Source of the DNA: Lactobacillus kitasatonis DSM 16761 = JCM 1039
Lineage (GTDB): Bacteria; Bacillota; Bacilli; Lactobacillales; Lactobacillaceae
Assembly (NCBI RefSeq): GCF_000615285.1
Contig: NZ_BALU01000003.1
Coordinates: 124,001 to 188,000 of the forward strand
DNA length: 64,000 bases
Direction of reading: 5' to 3'
The notes under the pieces were generated by a model. The model worked only from the letters and a program-made list of their open reading frames with translations, had not been told where the DNA came from and did no database searches. Positions 17,171 to 26,956 of this stretch are shown here, in pieces. Position numbers and translations under genes: made by a program. The number at the start of each line of letters is the position of its first letter. Positions within the stretch are counted from its first letter, which is position 1.

Positions 17171-17740
17171 CTATTCAGAGAAATTAGAACTTTGATGATT
17201 TTCTTGATATTCTTCAGCTGCATCTTGTAAATCATAAAAATCAATTAAATCTAATGGATATTCTTTGGTTTCTTGGTATTTTTGGATTAAATTATAGTCA
17301 TATTTCGGTTTGCCGGGATGCTCTGGATCATAGATCATCATAGCCCGATCGGTATGCTGAACCATAAAGTTTTGATAATTGCGTAATTGTACGGGACTTT
17401 GATACGGCGTATTTGAAGTAGAAGCAAAAAAGTCCACTTTTTCTTTTAAATTAATGTATTTTGCCTGATTATTTTCGTTCCAGCGATTGGCAAATTCTTC
17501 ATAGGGAATCATAATTGATGTTCGAACAGGATATATTTCTTCTAATTCCAAGCCAACTTCGGCAGCCCATTGTTCTACTCCCAAGTTGGCGCCTGTAATA
17601 ATCCAATCCAACTGTCCTTCTTCAATTAAACTGACAAAATAGTTTTTTAGGGCATATTTTATTACAGTAATTTTTGGATCCCGATCACCAAAGACATTCA
17701 ATTCATAGGAACGATATCCAGTCACCCATAAACGCTGCAT
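17171..17740 (-). CDS. ypsA: YpsA family (DUF1273, SLOG-like) protein
   Basis: A 189-residue protein beginning [14 protein letters not shown] with the [17 protein letters not shown] block, the nucleotide-binding Rossmann-like core of the YpsA/SLOG superfamily. In Bacillus, YpsA influences FtsZ-dependent division and oxidative stress tolerance and sits beside gpsB (ypsB), exactly as here. The predicted ligand is a nucleotide or ADP-ribose derivative; none is proven for lactobacilli. It diverges from recU with only 71 nt between start codons. Confidence 0.9.
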   Translation of the reverse strand: MQRLWVTGYRSYELNVFGDRDPKITVIKYALKNYFVSLIEEGQLDWIITGANLGVEQWAAEVGLELEEIYPVRTSIMIPYEEFANRWNENNQAKYINLKEKVDFFASTSNTPYQSPVQLRNYQNFMVQHTDRAMMIYDPEHPGKPKYDYNLIQKYQETKEYPLDLIDFYDLQDAAEEYQENHQSSNFSE

Positions 17741-17786
17741 TATTGTAAGCGCCCCCTAATATATTCAAAAATCCAGTCTTTATTGC

Positions 17787-17792
17787 TATAAT
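17787..17792 (+). promoter_or_regulatory. Extended -10 promoter of recU-pbp1A
   Basis: ATTGCTATAAT; the last two bases overlap an ATG at 17791, showing that the upstream ATG cannot be the real start of recU. Confidence 0.65.
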
Positions 17793-17811
17793 GCTAACAG
17801 GAGTGAGGTTA

Positions 17812-18447
17812 ATGGTCAAATATCCAAGCGGTAGTTTAGCCGCATTTAGAAAACCAGTAACAAAAAAAGAAGAACATGCTACTGTTCGGCGCTCATATAA
17901 ACACAGAAAAGGCGTTAACTTTTCTGATCGTGGTATGACTTTAGAGCAGAAAATAAATGAATCTAATAAATACTATTTAATGGAAGAAATAGCAGTTGTT
18001 CATAAAAAGCCAACCCCAATTCAAATTGTTAAGGTTGACTATCCTAAGCGTTCAAAGGCAGTGATTAGAGAAGCTTATTTTAGACAGGCTTCAACCACTG
18101 ACTATAATGGCGTATACAAAGGTTATTATCTCGATTTTGAAGCTAAGGAAACAAGAAATAAAACAAATTTTCCTTTGAAAAACTTTCATGATCACCAGAT
18201 CTTCCATTTAGATGAATGTTTAAAACAACAAGGAATTTGTTTTACAATTATTAGATTCGCTAGTTTAGAGAGGTATTTTGTAACTCCTGCTAGCTTTGTA
18301 ATCCATGCCTATAGAGAAAAGGACAAAAGTTCAATGACTTTAAAGGAAATTGAAAGCCATTCTTACGAGATTAAGAGTGGCTTTCGACCTACCTTGCCTT
18401 ATCTTGAGGCAGTCGATAAATTAATTGCAGATAGGAAAAGTGAATAA
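17812..18447 (+). CDS. recU: Holliday junction resolvase RecU
   Basis: A 211-residue nuclease that cleaves four-way DNA junctions in recombination and segregation. It begins MVKYPSGSLAAF and contains the RecU core RGMTLEQKINESN (written here DRGMTLEQKINESNKYY), then VDYPKRSKAVIREAYF, TDYNGVYKGYYLDFEAKET (active-site D, E and K) and FHDHQIFHL. The ATG at 17812 follows AGGAGTGAGG. Its stop overlaps the start of the penicillin-binding protein by one base (TAATG), the recU-ponA coupling known from Bacillus. Confidence 0.94.
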   Translation: MVKYPSGSLAAFRKPVTKKEEHATVRRSYKHRKGVNFSDRGMTLEQKINESNKYYLMEEIAVVHKKPTPIQIVKVDYPKRSKAVIREAYFRQASTTDYNGVYKGYYLDFEAKETRNKTNFPLKNFHDHQIFHLDECLKQQGICFTIIRFASLERYFVTPASFVIHAYREKDKSSMTLKEIESHSYEIKSGFRPTLPYLEAVDKLIADRKSE

Positions 18448-20768
18448 TGGAAGACAATAATAATATGAAACGCGAATCACGAAGAGACTATCATGGACGA
18501 AGGTCTAATGGTAGTCGCTTATGGGTAAAAATCATTAAATGGATTTTTCTTATTGTGCTTTTAGTAGTGGTCTCAGGTATTGGGCTCTTTGCTTTTTATG
18601 CAAAAGATGCGCCTAATATTAGTCAAGATCAATTACAAAGTGGGGGTACCTCTGGACTCTACACTAATAATGGTAAGTTTTTGCTTTCACTTGGTTCTGA
18701 AAAGAGAATTTACGTTAAGAATAAGGATATTCCACAACAACTTAAAGATGCTGTTGTTTCCGTAGAAGATAAACGTTTCTATAAGGATCGTTTAGGTGTA
18801 GACCCTATTAGAATTGTTGGTTCAATGCTTACTAATGTTAAAAGTAATAGTATTGCTGCTGGTGGTTCTACTATTACTCAACAGCTAGTTAAGTTGACGG
18901 TGTTCTCAACTGCTGCTTCACAGCGTACCTTAAAGAGAAAGGCACAAGAAGCTTGGCTAGCCATGAAAGTACAACACGAATTTAGCAAGGATCAAATTTT
19001 GGAATTCTATGTTAATAAAGTGTTTATGAACTATGGTAACTACGGAATGGGTACCGCCGCAAATTACTACTACAATAAGACACTTAAACAATTGGATTTG
19101 GCTCAAACTGCTTTAATTGCGGGGATGCCTAATGCCCCTGTTGCTTATGACCCTTACCTATATCCACAAAAAGCCAGATATCGTCGTAACGTTGTTTTAA
19201 AGACGATGCTAGAAAATGATAAGATCACTAAGAGTCAATACAATCTAGCTATTAACGAACCAATCAATAAGGGCCTTCGTCCTAGACATTCTAATAATGA
19301 ATCTAAGATCAGAAAGATTGATGATCCATATATCAAAGAAGTTATCTCTGAAGTTAAAAGCAAGGGCTTTGACCCATATAATGATAACTTGAAGATAACT
19401 ATCAATATTGATCAAAATGCTCAAAACAAGCTTTACAAGTTGGCAAACAACGGCTCTGTCCCTTTCACTAATAATAAGATGCAAGTTAGTGCTACTGTGG
19501 TTGATCCTAACAACGGTCACGTAGTTGCTATCTTGGGTGGACGTCACTTACCTTCCGTTCAATTAGGTCTTGACCGTGCTGTACAAACGGGAAGATCAAC
19601 TGGTTCTTCTATCAAGCCTGTGTTAGATTACGGTCCAGCAATCCAATACTTAAATTGGTCAACAGCTAAAATGATTGATGATAGCAAGTACGTTTACCCT
19701 GGTACTAACATTCAACTTTATGACTGGGATAACAAGTATGATGGCTTAATGACCATGCGTAAGGCTTTGGAACAATCAAGAAACGTTCCTGCCGTTAAGA
19801 CACTTGCTGAAGTTGGTGTTAAACGTGCTTCTGCCTTTGCTCGTAGAATGGGCGTTAATGTTCCTGCAAGTTCTGGTTTATCTGTAGCCATTGGTGCTAA
19901 TGCTTCAAGTTTACAAATGACTGGTGCCTACAGTGCCTTTGCTACAATGGGTATTTACCACAAGCCTCAATTCGTATCTAAGATTGAAACTCCTGATGGT
20001 TTAACTAGAAATTATGACTCAAACGGTGTCCGCGTTATGAAGAAGTCAACGGCATATATGATTACTGATATGCTTAAAGGCGTAATCAAACGTGGTTCTG
20101 GTACAAGTGCTAAAATTGCTAATTTATATCAAGCTGGTAAAACTGGTACTGTTAAATATTCAGATGAAGATTTAGCCAAGTATCCTGGTTATAATTCAAC
20201 ACCAAAAGATTCTTGGTTTGTCGGTTACACCAGATCATATGTAATGGGCGTTTGGACTGGTTATGATAATTTGAAGGACGGTACTATTTCTGGTGTTGGT
20301 CAACAATCTGCCCAATTGCTGTACAAGAGCATGATGACTTACCTTATGAATAACAAGCCAAACTTAGATTGGAAACAACCTAAGTCAGTTGTAGGAGCAA
20401 GAATTGTTAACAATTCTAACCCACCTGAAGTTGCTTCAAGTGGTGGTACTTGGCAATTATTCGTTAGGGGTCACGCCCCTGCCGGAGTTGGTAACAGTGC
20501 AACTAGTTACGATGAAGATGATGAAGAAACTGATAGTAGTGATAATACTGGTACTACTAATTCACCAGCAACTGCTGAAAGCAGATCTTCATCAAGTAGC
20601 GAGAATGGTTCAACGAATCAATCTAGTCGAAGCCAAAGAGCTTCTTCTGAACAAAGTCGTGCACAGTCTTCCTCATCATCCCAGGCTCAAAGCAGTGCAA
20701 CGTCTAGATCTGAAAATAATGGTGGTGGTCGACGCGAGCAAGAAAATTCTAGTTCAAATAATCAATAA
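18447..20768 (+). CDS. ponA: Class A penicillin-binding protein (PBP1A)
   Basis: A 773-residue bifunctional peptidoglycan synthase. A basic cytoplasmic tail and membrane anchor (about 27-51) precede a GT51 glycosyltransferase domain with catalytic E107 (EDKRFY) and GGSTITQQLVK. The transpeptidase domain holds S387xxK (SSIK), SRN (444-446) and KTG (565-567). A Ser/Asn/Gln-rich disordered tail of about 80 residues closes the protein outside the membrane. It polymerises glycan strands and cross-links peptides. It is coupled to recU and likely partners with GpsB nearby. All catalytic motifs are intact. Confidence 0.95.
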   Translation: MEDNNNMKRESRRDYHGRRSNGSRLWVKIIKWIFLIVLLVVVSGIGLFAFYAKDAPNISQDQLQSGGTSGLYTNNGKFLLSLGSEKRIYVKNKDIPQQLKDAVVSVEDKRFYKDRLGVDPIRIVGSMLTNVKSNSIAAGGSTITQQLVKLTVFSTAASQRTLKRKAQEAWLAMKVQHEFSKDQILEFYVNKVFMNYGNYGMGTAANYYYNKTLKQLDLAQTALIAGMPNAPVAYDPYLYPQKARYRRNVVLKTMLENDKITKSQYNLAINEPINKGLRPRHSNNESKIRKIDDPYIKEVISEVKSKGFDPYNDNLKITINIDQNAQNKLYKLANNGSVPFTNNKMQVSATVVDPNNGHVVAILGGRHLPSVQLGLDRAVQTGRSTGSSIKPVLDYGPAIQYLNWSTAKMIDDSKYVYPGTNIQLYDWDNKYDGLMTMRKALEQSRNVPAVKTLAEVGVKRASAFARRMGVNVPASSGLSVAIGANASSLQMTGAYSAFATMGIYHKPQFVSKIETPDGLTRNYDSNGVRVMKKSTAYMITDMLKGVIKRGSGTSAKIANLYQAGKTGTVKYSDEDLAKYPGYNSTPKDSWFVGYTRSYVMGVWTGYDNLKDGTISGVGQQSAQLLYKSMMTYLMNNKPNLDWKQPKSVVGARIVNNSNPPEVASSGGTWQLFVRGHAPAGVGNSATSYDEDDEETDSSDNTGTTNSPATAESRSSSSSENGSTNQSSRSQRASSEQSRAQSSSSSQAQSSATSRSENNGGGRREQENSSSNNQ

Positions 20769-20778
20769 TATATTTTTT

Positions 20779-20813
20779 GAAAGTCAAACTGTAATTTGCA
20801 GTTTGGCTTTTTG
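20779..20813 (+). terminator. Terminator after ponA
   Basis: CAAACTG pairs with CAGTTTG across a short loop, followed by GGCTTTTTG. A second hairpin, GTCTGCT with AGCAGAC followed by TTTTTTATTTTTT, lies at about 20830-20875. Confidence 0.75.
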
Positions 20814-20918
20814 TTTACTTTTGTTTTTGTTTGTCTGCTGGAACGGAGTGAAAGCAGACTTTTTTATTTTTTAAAAATAAATTTAGTAACAACTGACTTG
20901 ATAATATTTTTGTAAAAA

Positions 20919-20943
20919 AGAAGCAATGTTTTTCATTGCTTCT
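20919..20943 (-). terminator. Terminator of the rexB-to-nth block
   Basis: A perfect 10-bp stem (AGAAGCAATG with CATTGCTTCT) with a T-run on the minus strand, 8 nt past the nth stop codon. Confidence 0.85.
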
Positions 20944-20950
20944 AAAAAGA

Positions 20951-21580
20951 TTATTTTTGTGAGTTTAAATAAGAATATGGATCGCCTTTTGCTCTTGAAG
21001 GCATTGTATAACGACCAAACAGAATCATTGCGTGATGAGTCTTAATCCATTCATCTTTTGGCAAAATTGATTCCAATCTTTTTTCAACTTCATGTGGCGT
21101 TGCTTTTTCATCTACAATATGAAACTTCTTGGAAATTCTTGAAACATGCGTATCTACTGCAATAGCCGGAACTCCATAGCCTTCAGCTAGTACAACGTTA
21201 GCAGTCTTCTCTCCTACTCCAGGCAAAGTCATTAAGGTCTTTTTATCTTTAGGGACTTGGCTATCATACTTGCCTACCAAAATTTGAGCCGTAGCTTTTA
21301 AATGTTTAGCCTTAGATCTATACAAGCCAATCGTCTTTATCTCTTCTTCAATTTTTTCAATTGGTGCAGCTGCTAAACCTTCGGGGGTCGGGAATTCTTT
21401 GCTAAATTTTGGCATTACTCGATTAACCATTCGATCCGTTGTCTGTGCACTCATCACAACTGCACATAACAAATGGAACTTACTATCCCATTGCAATTCT
21501 CCTTTAGCATCAGGATAAAGAGATAATATTTTATTTAAGACCTTACGAGCCTCATCGTCACTTAACAATTCTTCTGTCAT
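20951..21580 (-). CDS. nth: Endonuclease III homologue lacking the iron-sulfur cluster
   Basis: A 209-residue base-excision-repair DNA glycosylase/lyase for oxidised pyrimidines. The helix-hairpin-helix LPGVGEKTA (119-127) contains the catalytic Lys125, and the catalytic Asp is D143 (AVDTHVSR). The C-terminus, which normally carries four cysteines for a 4Fe-4S cluster, reads FGRYTMPSRAKGDPYSYL and has none, so the protein must be cluster-free. It starts 1 nt after the dnaD stop, and the dnaD-nth pairing is conserved in Firmicutes. Confidence 0.93.
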   Translation of the reverse strand: MTEELLSDDEARKVLNKILSLYPDAKGELQWDSKFHLLCAVVMSAQTTDRMVNRVMPKFSKEFPTPEGLAAAPIEKIEEEIKTIGLYRSKAKHLKATAQILVGKYDSQVPKDKKTLMTLPGVGEKTANVVLAEGYGVPAIAVDTHVSRISKKFHIVDEKATPHEVEKRLESILPKDEWIKTHHAMILFGRYTMPSRAKGDPYSYLNSQK

Positions 21581-21581
21581 A

Positions 21582-22226
21582 TTATCTATTCCTCTTTAAA
21601 AACCTTTCAACTTCTTCTGGTGTTTTTAGATTATGTCTCTGCCAGTTAAGCAAAACACGGTCGATATACTTTAAAGAATAAGCCTGCGATAATACAGCCT
21701 CTCGTAATGCTAATTCTATAATTTCCGGATCATAATGGTCAACACTGAGCCATTGTGCAATTTCCTCACGCTCAATTGGACTCAAATAACGACCAAATTC
21801 CACTTCAACTTTTCGAGATAGATAATTTAAAGGGCTATTTTCTAAATCGTTTGTAACAGCTACAGTTTTATCCTTTTTATTGTCCTTAATTAGAATATTT
21901 TGATCAATATAATTGTCTAAGACATCATATAACTTATTTAGACTATATTTATTGCCAATTTTATCTTGATCATCAGTCGTTTGTTCGATCGTTAAATAAT
22001 TACGATCAATCAACCTCTGAATCAAATTACTAACATCCGTAACCGATAGATTGGTATTGGCAGCTATCTTTTCATTCGAGGGGAAAGATTCACCACGCTG
22101 ATTAAAGGCTTCAAGTTGGATGATTAGCAGTAGTTCTGCATCACTAATATTTAATCGAGGATAATATGCTATTAAGCCGTTCTGCAAAGTAGTAAACCCT
22201 AACGCACGGTAGTCATTAAATTGCAA
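21582..22226 (-). CDS. dnaD: Replication initiation protein DnaD
   Basis: A 214-residue primosome protein. The N-terminal winged-helix domain (about 1-110, with SNEKIAANTNLSVTDVSNLI) is joined to a DnaD/DnaB2 C-terminal domain ending in LKYIDRVLLNWQRHNLKTPEE, the YxxxILxxW-type signature. It remodels DNA and helps load the replicative helicase at oriC and restart sites. The start is TTG, with AAAGGA 8 nt upstream. It lies between asnS and nth, as in Bacillus. Confidence 0.92.
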   Translation of the reverse strand: MQFNDYRALGFTTLQNGLIAYYPRLNISDAELLLIIQLEAFNQRGESFPSNEKIAANTNLSVTDVSNLIQRLIDRNYLTIEQTTDDQDKIGNKYSLNKLYDVLDNYIDQNILIKDNKKDKTVAVTNDLENSPLNYLSRKVEVEFGRYLSPIEREEIAQWLSVDHYDPEIIELALREAVLSQAYSLKYIDRVLLNWQRHNLKTPEEVERFLKRNR

Positions 22227-22243
22227 AATAATTTTCCTTTCAA

Positions 22244-22282
22244 AAACAAAAGTTGAACTAACAAATAGTCCAACTTTTGTTT
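22244..22282 (-). terminator. Hairpin between asnS and dnaD
   Basis: AAACAAAAGTTG and CAACTTTTGTTT form a 12-bp stem with further partial pairing inside. It can end the asnS transcript on the minus strand. Confidence 0.7.
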
Positions 22283-22306
22283 AAATATCTAATTTTTAAA
22301 TGCTAA

Positions 22307-23605
22307 TTAAGGTTGCATTCTGTTGATCAATCTTGGGAATGGAATTGCTTCACGGATATGGTCAAGGTGACAAACCCAAGCAATAGTACGTTCAAATCCC
22401 ATACCGAAACCAGAGTGAGGAACACCACCGAATTTACGTAAGTCAAGGTACCATTGGTAATCTTCGAGGTTAAGACCTGCGTCCAAAATTTGTTGCTTCA
22501 AAACTTCGTAATTACCTTCACGTTCTGAACCACCAAAGATTTCACCGTAGCCTTCAGGTGCAATAACATCGGCACATAAGTATTCCTTAGGATTGTCTGG
22601 GTTCTTCTTCATGTAAAATGGCTTGATAGAAGTTGGATAGTTGACAATAAAGACAGGACGATCGTATTGTTCAGAGATGTATCCTTCATCAGGTGCTCCG
22701 AAATCGTCACCCCATTTGAAGTCTCGACCAGCATCTTGAAGCATCTTTACAGCATCGTCATATGGAAGACGAACGAAGTTACCTTCAGTAGTTGGACGAA
22801 GCTTTTCTGGATCTCTACCTAAAATCTTAAGTTCGTATTCATTCTTGTCCAAAACTTGCTTAACCATGTAAGCTAAGTATCTTTCTTGAAGATCGAGAGA
22901 TTCGTCTTGGTGCATCCAAGCCATTTCAGGTTCCATCATCCAGAATTCAGTCATGTGACGACGGCCCTTTGATTCTTCCGCTCTAAATGTTGGACCAAAA
23001 GTAAAGATCTTGCCATAAGCCATAGCACCAGCTTCACCGTATAATTGACCAGATTGTGATAAGTAAGCATCATGGTCAAAGTAGTCAACGTGGAATAATT
23101 GAGTAGTACCTTCTGGAGCTGAGTGCATGAAAATTGGGGCATCAAACTTGATGAAGCCTTCCTTTTCAAAGAAGTCTACAGTAGCCTTAAACATAGTGTT
23201 TCTAATTTGCATAATTGCAAATGGCTTCTTTGATCTTAACCATAAGTGACGGTGATCAAGTAAGAAGTCAACACCGTGTTCCTTGTTACCAATTGGGTAG
23301 CCTTCGCTGTTTGAAACTACCTTCAAATCAGTAATTTGAATTTCGTAACCAAAGTGAGAACGTGCATCTTCGTGAACAATACCAGTAATATAGAAACTAG
23401 CTTCTTGTCTAAGAGTTTTAGCAGTTTCAAAAACTTCTTCTGATACGTCGTTCTTACGAACTACCCCTTGGAAAAATGCAGTACCATCACGTAATTGCAA
23501 AAAAATAATCTTTCCGCTTGATCGTTTATCTGTAAGCCAAACATGCATTTTCACTTCTTGGTCAACATGTTTGGAAGAATCTTTAATTGAAATCAATTCT
23601 GTCAT
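22307..23605 (-). CDS. asnS: Asparaginyl-tRNA synthetase
   Basis: A 432-residue class II synthetase charging tRNA-Asn. An N-terminal OB-fold anticodon-binding domain (about 1-110, [21 protein letters not shown]) is followed by the catalytic core with motif 2 [15 protein letters not shown] and motif 3 GFGMGFERT. The sequence is AsnRS rather than AspRS in its short length and motif pattern. The ATG at 23605 with AGGA upstream is preferred over a GTG five codons earlier. No T-box leader is visible upstream. Confidence 0.95.
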   Translation of the reverse strand: MTELISIKDSSKHVDQEVKMHVWLTDKRSSGKIIFLQLRDGTAFFQGVVRKNDVSEEVFETAKTLRQEASFYITGIVHEDARSHFGYEIQITDLKVVSNSEGYPIGNKEHGVDFLLDHRHLWLRSKKPFAIMQIRNTMFKATVDFFEKEGFIKFDAPIFMHSAPEGTTQLFHVDYFDHDAYLSQSGQLYGEAGAMAYGKIFTFGPTFRAEESKGRRHMTEFWMMEPEMAWMHQDESLDLQERYLAYMVKQVLDKNEYELKILGRDPEKLRPTTEGNFVRLPYDDAVKMLQDAGRDFKWGDDFGAPDEGYISEQYDRPVFIVNYPTSIKPFYMKKNPDNPKEYLCADVIAPEGYGEIFGGSEREGNYEVLKQQILDAGLNLEDYQWYLDLRKFGGVPHSGFGMGFERTIAWVCHLDHIREAIPFPRLINRMQP

Positions 23606-23659
23606 AAAATTCCTATCCACCTTTTTATCATTTATACAATGTACATGATACCAAAGTTT

Positions 23660-24157
23660 CTACAAATTATCGACTTCTGAGATATCATTTCCATCTTTAA
23701 ATTCATATAAAGTATAACCTAGATTGCCATTTTGTTTTTTATAGGCAACTTCCCAAACAGCTTCACCTTTGTACCAACCCAGATTAATATGATTAATTGT
23801 AGCATTTGAATGAAAAGATTTAAACTTATTTTTAATATTAGCTTCACTTACACCGCGCTTTGCAGGATATAAATAAGCTTTTTTAGAATTAGGCAAGTAA
23901 ATGAAATAGTAGCCTTTACCTTTCTTATTTGTACCATTGATTGCGTAGCTACTGGTGCCACGGTCCAAATGATAATACTTAGAGATATTAGTAATTGGCG
24001 TTTTGCTTCTAGCTAATTGGGCTATTCTTTGATAATTTCCTCTACTCTTAGAGCCGGCATAGTAAAAAATCCCAATACTTACAAAGAAAGCAATAATAAT
24101 TAACCCAATTACCCATGCTACAAATTTAATTGTTTGCCTTGTATCGTCTTGTATCAT
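23660..24157 (-). CDS. YpmB-like membrane-anchored protein (DUF5590)
   Basis: A 165-residue protein with one N-terminal membrane segment (FVAWVIGLIIIAFFVSIGIFYY, two pieces of about 20 residues) and an extracellular region resembling two PepSY-like modules (GKGYYFIYLPNSKKAYLY and WEVAYKKQNGNLGYTLYEF). It corresponds by position and architecture to Bacillus YpmB, between dinG and asnS. Function is unknown; PepSY-like domains often modulate proteases or the cell wall. It begins 2 nt after dinG and is probably co-transcribed. Confidence 0.8.
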   Translation of the reverse strand: MIQDDTRQTIKFVAWVIGLIIIAFFVSIGIFYYAGSKSRGNYQRIAQLARSKTPITNISKYYHLDRGTSSYAINGTNKKGKGYYFIYLPNSKKAYLYPAKRGVSEANIKNKFKSFHSNATINHINLGWYKGEAVWEVAYKKQNGNLGYTLYEFKDGNDISEVDNL

Positions 24158-24159
24158 AA

Positions 24160-26937
24160 CTATTTATTTCTTAACTTCTTCTTTAGTTCTTTTAGTGTTA
24201 CTTTTTCTACCTTTACAGGAATAGCCTTCAAAAATGCATCCCCATAATTTTGGCTCCATATTCTTGGATCCAGAATAACGAATTGACCATGATCATGCTC
24301 ACCGCGAATCAGACGTCCCATACCTTGTCTAAAGCGAATAATTGCACGAGGAAGACTATCTTTTTCAAAGACGTTAATTCCTTGATCCTCTAATTTCTTC
24401 TGCCTTAAGCGCACTTCAGGCTGTTCTGGAGACTCAAATGGAAGGCGTGCCGCAAACACAGTATCAATACCACAGTCATGGAAGTCAATTCCCTCCCAGA
24501 AACTATCAGCACCTATAATAATTGCTTTTTTAGCAATTACAAACCTTTTAGCAATTCGATTGTTTGAACCCGACATACCTTGAGCCAAAATTTCAAAATC
24601 TTTTAGTTCTGGTGCATTTAAAACTTCGGTAAAAACATCATAAATTTTATCAAGATTAGTCATTAAAACCAATACATGATTTTTATCCGCCAAATCATTA
24701 ATCATAATTTGTGCGATTTCTTTTTGATAATCTTCACTATCTGGATTAGGCATATTAACTACAGCATAAGCTTCCAGATGCTTCTTCATGTTAAAAGTAC
24801 TCTTGCCAATGTATTTAACTAGATTCATATTGCTTAAGGCTAATTGACTAATTGCGTAGTCAAAATTATGATCACTAGTCAATGTAGCACTGACAAATGC
24901 AATATGATCAAAACGACTATAAATTTGGTTAAGCACATCACTAGTATCAAGCATTAACCAATCTAAATTGGTGCTAAGTGGATCTTCTGGATTAGTAATC
25001 ATCAAAATAAAACCATCTTGTGCTAGATTCTTTTGATCAGAAAGCAAATCTGCTAATTGATATCCTTTTTCAGAATAATAATCAAGACGATCAATCTGTT
25101 CAGTGACTTCACTAACTAATTCTTCTATATTAGCCAGCATTCTTTCTTGCTCATGATAGAGTTCAAACAAAACCTGATTGGTTAATTCCCTAACTTCTTC
25201 AAGCTTTTGCTGAAACTTAGGCAATATCTGTTTAAAACGACTATTTTGATTAAATAGTCCTTTGCCTTGGAAGCTAAGTTCAAGCGTGCCATTAGGCAAA
25301 TTAACCTTATTGATTGCATTATCATGCTGTGCATAGAGTTGTTTTTGCAACTCATTGATCAAATTGATTAGCTCTAAAATCTTAGGATCCAGCTTATTCA
25401 ATAAGAAATTGATCTGCACATTATCATTGAATTGACTTTCTACACTGTCATTTGAATAATATAGCAAATTACGCAAATGGCTTAACACACCCCAAAGTGC
25501 TTCAAAGCGCATTGAATCATTACGTGAACTAATCACATTATCCGCAAAACGGTGTGCTTCATCAATTACTAAATATGGATTTTGACCCCAAATAGTATCC
25601 ATATAGTGGTTAGCCAAATATGCATGGTTAGTGACCAAAATATCGGCTTCTTCTTGCTTACGACGAGCTAAATTCCAGAAGTCAACTTCCGCAAAACGAC
25701 TGCCTACACGAGCATCCCCAGGATGTTGAATTTGTGCAAACAGCGGTGCATTGTAATTAGTTAAATTCAGCTCATCTAGATCCCCTGTTTTTGTTTTAGT
25801 CAACCAAACTAAGATCTGCATTTGTAAAATCAACGTAGGCTTATTAGGCGTACCCTGGAAAATTGTTTGTACAAAGCCATCTAAGTCAAGATAACGACTG
25901 CTGGATTTAACAACTTCAGCCTTCAAGTCAAGCTTAGTTACCTTGAGCAACTGTGGAATTTCTCTTTCCATCACTTGTTCTTGCAAAACCTTAGTTGGTG
26001 TAGCAATTACTAATTTTCTTCCTGAATACAGCTGATAAGCATAGGTAAACAGATAAGAAAATGTTTTACCTGTACCATTAGGTGCTTCTACAAGCATCGC
26101 ATTTTTATCAGGATTATTAATAAATTGATGCAAATGATTAATCAAATCAACTTGGGCTCTGCGGAAATGCAGCTTTCCCTTAAACAATTTGCGTTTATCA
26201 TCATCTTGTGGGAACGTGCTATTTTCGCCATGACTATCAAAATGCTCATTTTGCTTTTGTAAAACAATATTGCGTACCTGCATATATTCTGCAGGAAGTG
26301 GTCTTTTTTCTTGTCTCAAACTATCCGCAATCGTCGTAATGACCCACGATGTATCACGAATCAATCCATGTGACAAAGAACTTAACGTATTAAGCGTAGC
26401 TTGAGGCAAAGTTTCAAGTTGTTTAATAATCTTGATCAACAATACAGCTGTACCATAAGCATCAGAATCAGCTTTATGAGGATTCAAATGCTTAATCTCA
26501 AGCTGCACCGTTAAATCACTCAACTTATATGATGGCAAAGTTGGAAAAGCAATTTTAGCCAATTCAACTGTATCAATTGCTTTATTAGTTAACGCATCAT
26601 AACCATGTTGCGTTAATTCATAATTTAAAAATGGCAAGTCAAAATCAACATTATGAGCGACAAATACTGTATTTTGTAAAATTTTGACTATCTTAGGTGC
26701 ATAAAAATCAAAATCTTTTTGCTTTTGTACATCTTCATTATTAATACCAGTTAAATTAACAACAGATTGAGGTATTTCACGATGGGGATTAATCATAAAA
26801 GAGTAAGTTTTAACCACTTTAAGATTTTTAATAATTGCACACCCAAATTGAATAATGTGATGGCCATTTTCTCGCTGTGTTCCTGTGGTTTCTAGATCCA
26901 CTACAGCAAAGGTATCTTTTGCAAATATTTTTGCCAT
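24160..26937 (-). CDS. dinG: DinG-type exonuclease/helicase
   Basis: A 925-residue protein fusing an N-terminal DEDDh 3'-5' exonuclease (VVDLETTG, residues 12-19; HNVDFD) to an XPD-like superfamily 2 helicase (Walker A APNGTGKT near 285-292; DEAH near 460; C-terminal QGMGRLIRGEHDHG). The exonuclease-bearing DinG of Firmicutes lacks the iron-sulfur cluster of E. coli DinG and in Staphylococcus works mainly as a nuclease. A GGAGGAG ribosome site precedes the ATG. It follows rexA in a DNA-repair operon. Confidence 0.92.
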   Translation of the reverse strand: MAKIFAKDTFAVVDLETTGTQRENGHHIIQFGCAIIKNLKVVKTYSFMINPHREIPQSVVNLTGINNEDVQKQKDFDFYAPKIVKILQNTVFVAHNVDFDLPFLNYELTQHGYDALTNKAIDTVELAKIAFPTLPSYKLSDLTVQLEIKHLNPHKADSDAYGTAVLLIKIIKQLETLPQATLNTLSSLSHGLIRDTSWVITTIADSLRQEKRPLPAEYMQVRNIVLQKQNEHFDSHGENSTFPQDDDKRKLFKGKLHFRRAQVDLINHLHQFINNPDKNAMLVEAPNGTGKTFSYLFTYAYQLYSGRKLVIATPTKVLQEQVMEREIPQLLKVTKLDLKAEVVKSSSRYLDLDGFVQTIFQGTPNKPTLILQMQILVWLTKTKTGDLDELNLTNYNAPLFAQIQHPGDARVGSRFAEVDFWNLARRKQEEADILVTNHAYLANHYMDTIWGQNPYLVIDEAHRFADNVISSRNDSMRFEALWGVLSHLRNLLYYSNDSVESQFNDNVQINFLLNKLDPKILELINLINELQKQLYAQHDNAINKVNLPNGTLELSFQGKGLFNQNSRFKQILPKFQQKLEEVRELTNQVLFELYHEQERMLANIEELVSEVTEQIDRLDYYSEKGYQLADLLSDQKNLAQDGFILMITNPEDPLSTNLDWLMLDTSDVLNQIYSRFDHIAFVSATLTSDHNFDYAISQLALSNMNLVKYIGKSTFNMKKHLEAYAVVNMPNPDSEDYQKEIAQIMINDLADKNHVLVLMTNLDKIYDVFTEVLNAPELKDFEILAQGMSGSNNRIAKRFVIAKKAIIIGADSFWEGIDFHDCGIDTVFAARLPFESPEQPEVRLRQKKLEDQGINVFEKDSLPRAIIRFRQGMGRLIRGEHDHGQFVILDPRIWSQNYGDAFLKAIPVKVEKVTLKELKKKLRNK

Positions 26938-26956
26938 CCTGCTCCTCCCTTCTTGT

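Noticed and set aside
20404-20874. A 156-codon plus-strand frame overlapping the end of ponA
   Set aside because: It is the alternative frame of the Ser-rich tail of the penicillin-binding protein; no ribosome site and low-complexity Leu/Val content.
22307-23660. T-box or other riboswitch upstream of asnS
   Set aside because: The space between ypmB and asnS is only about 55 nt and holds no T-box core motif.
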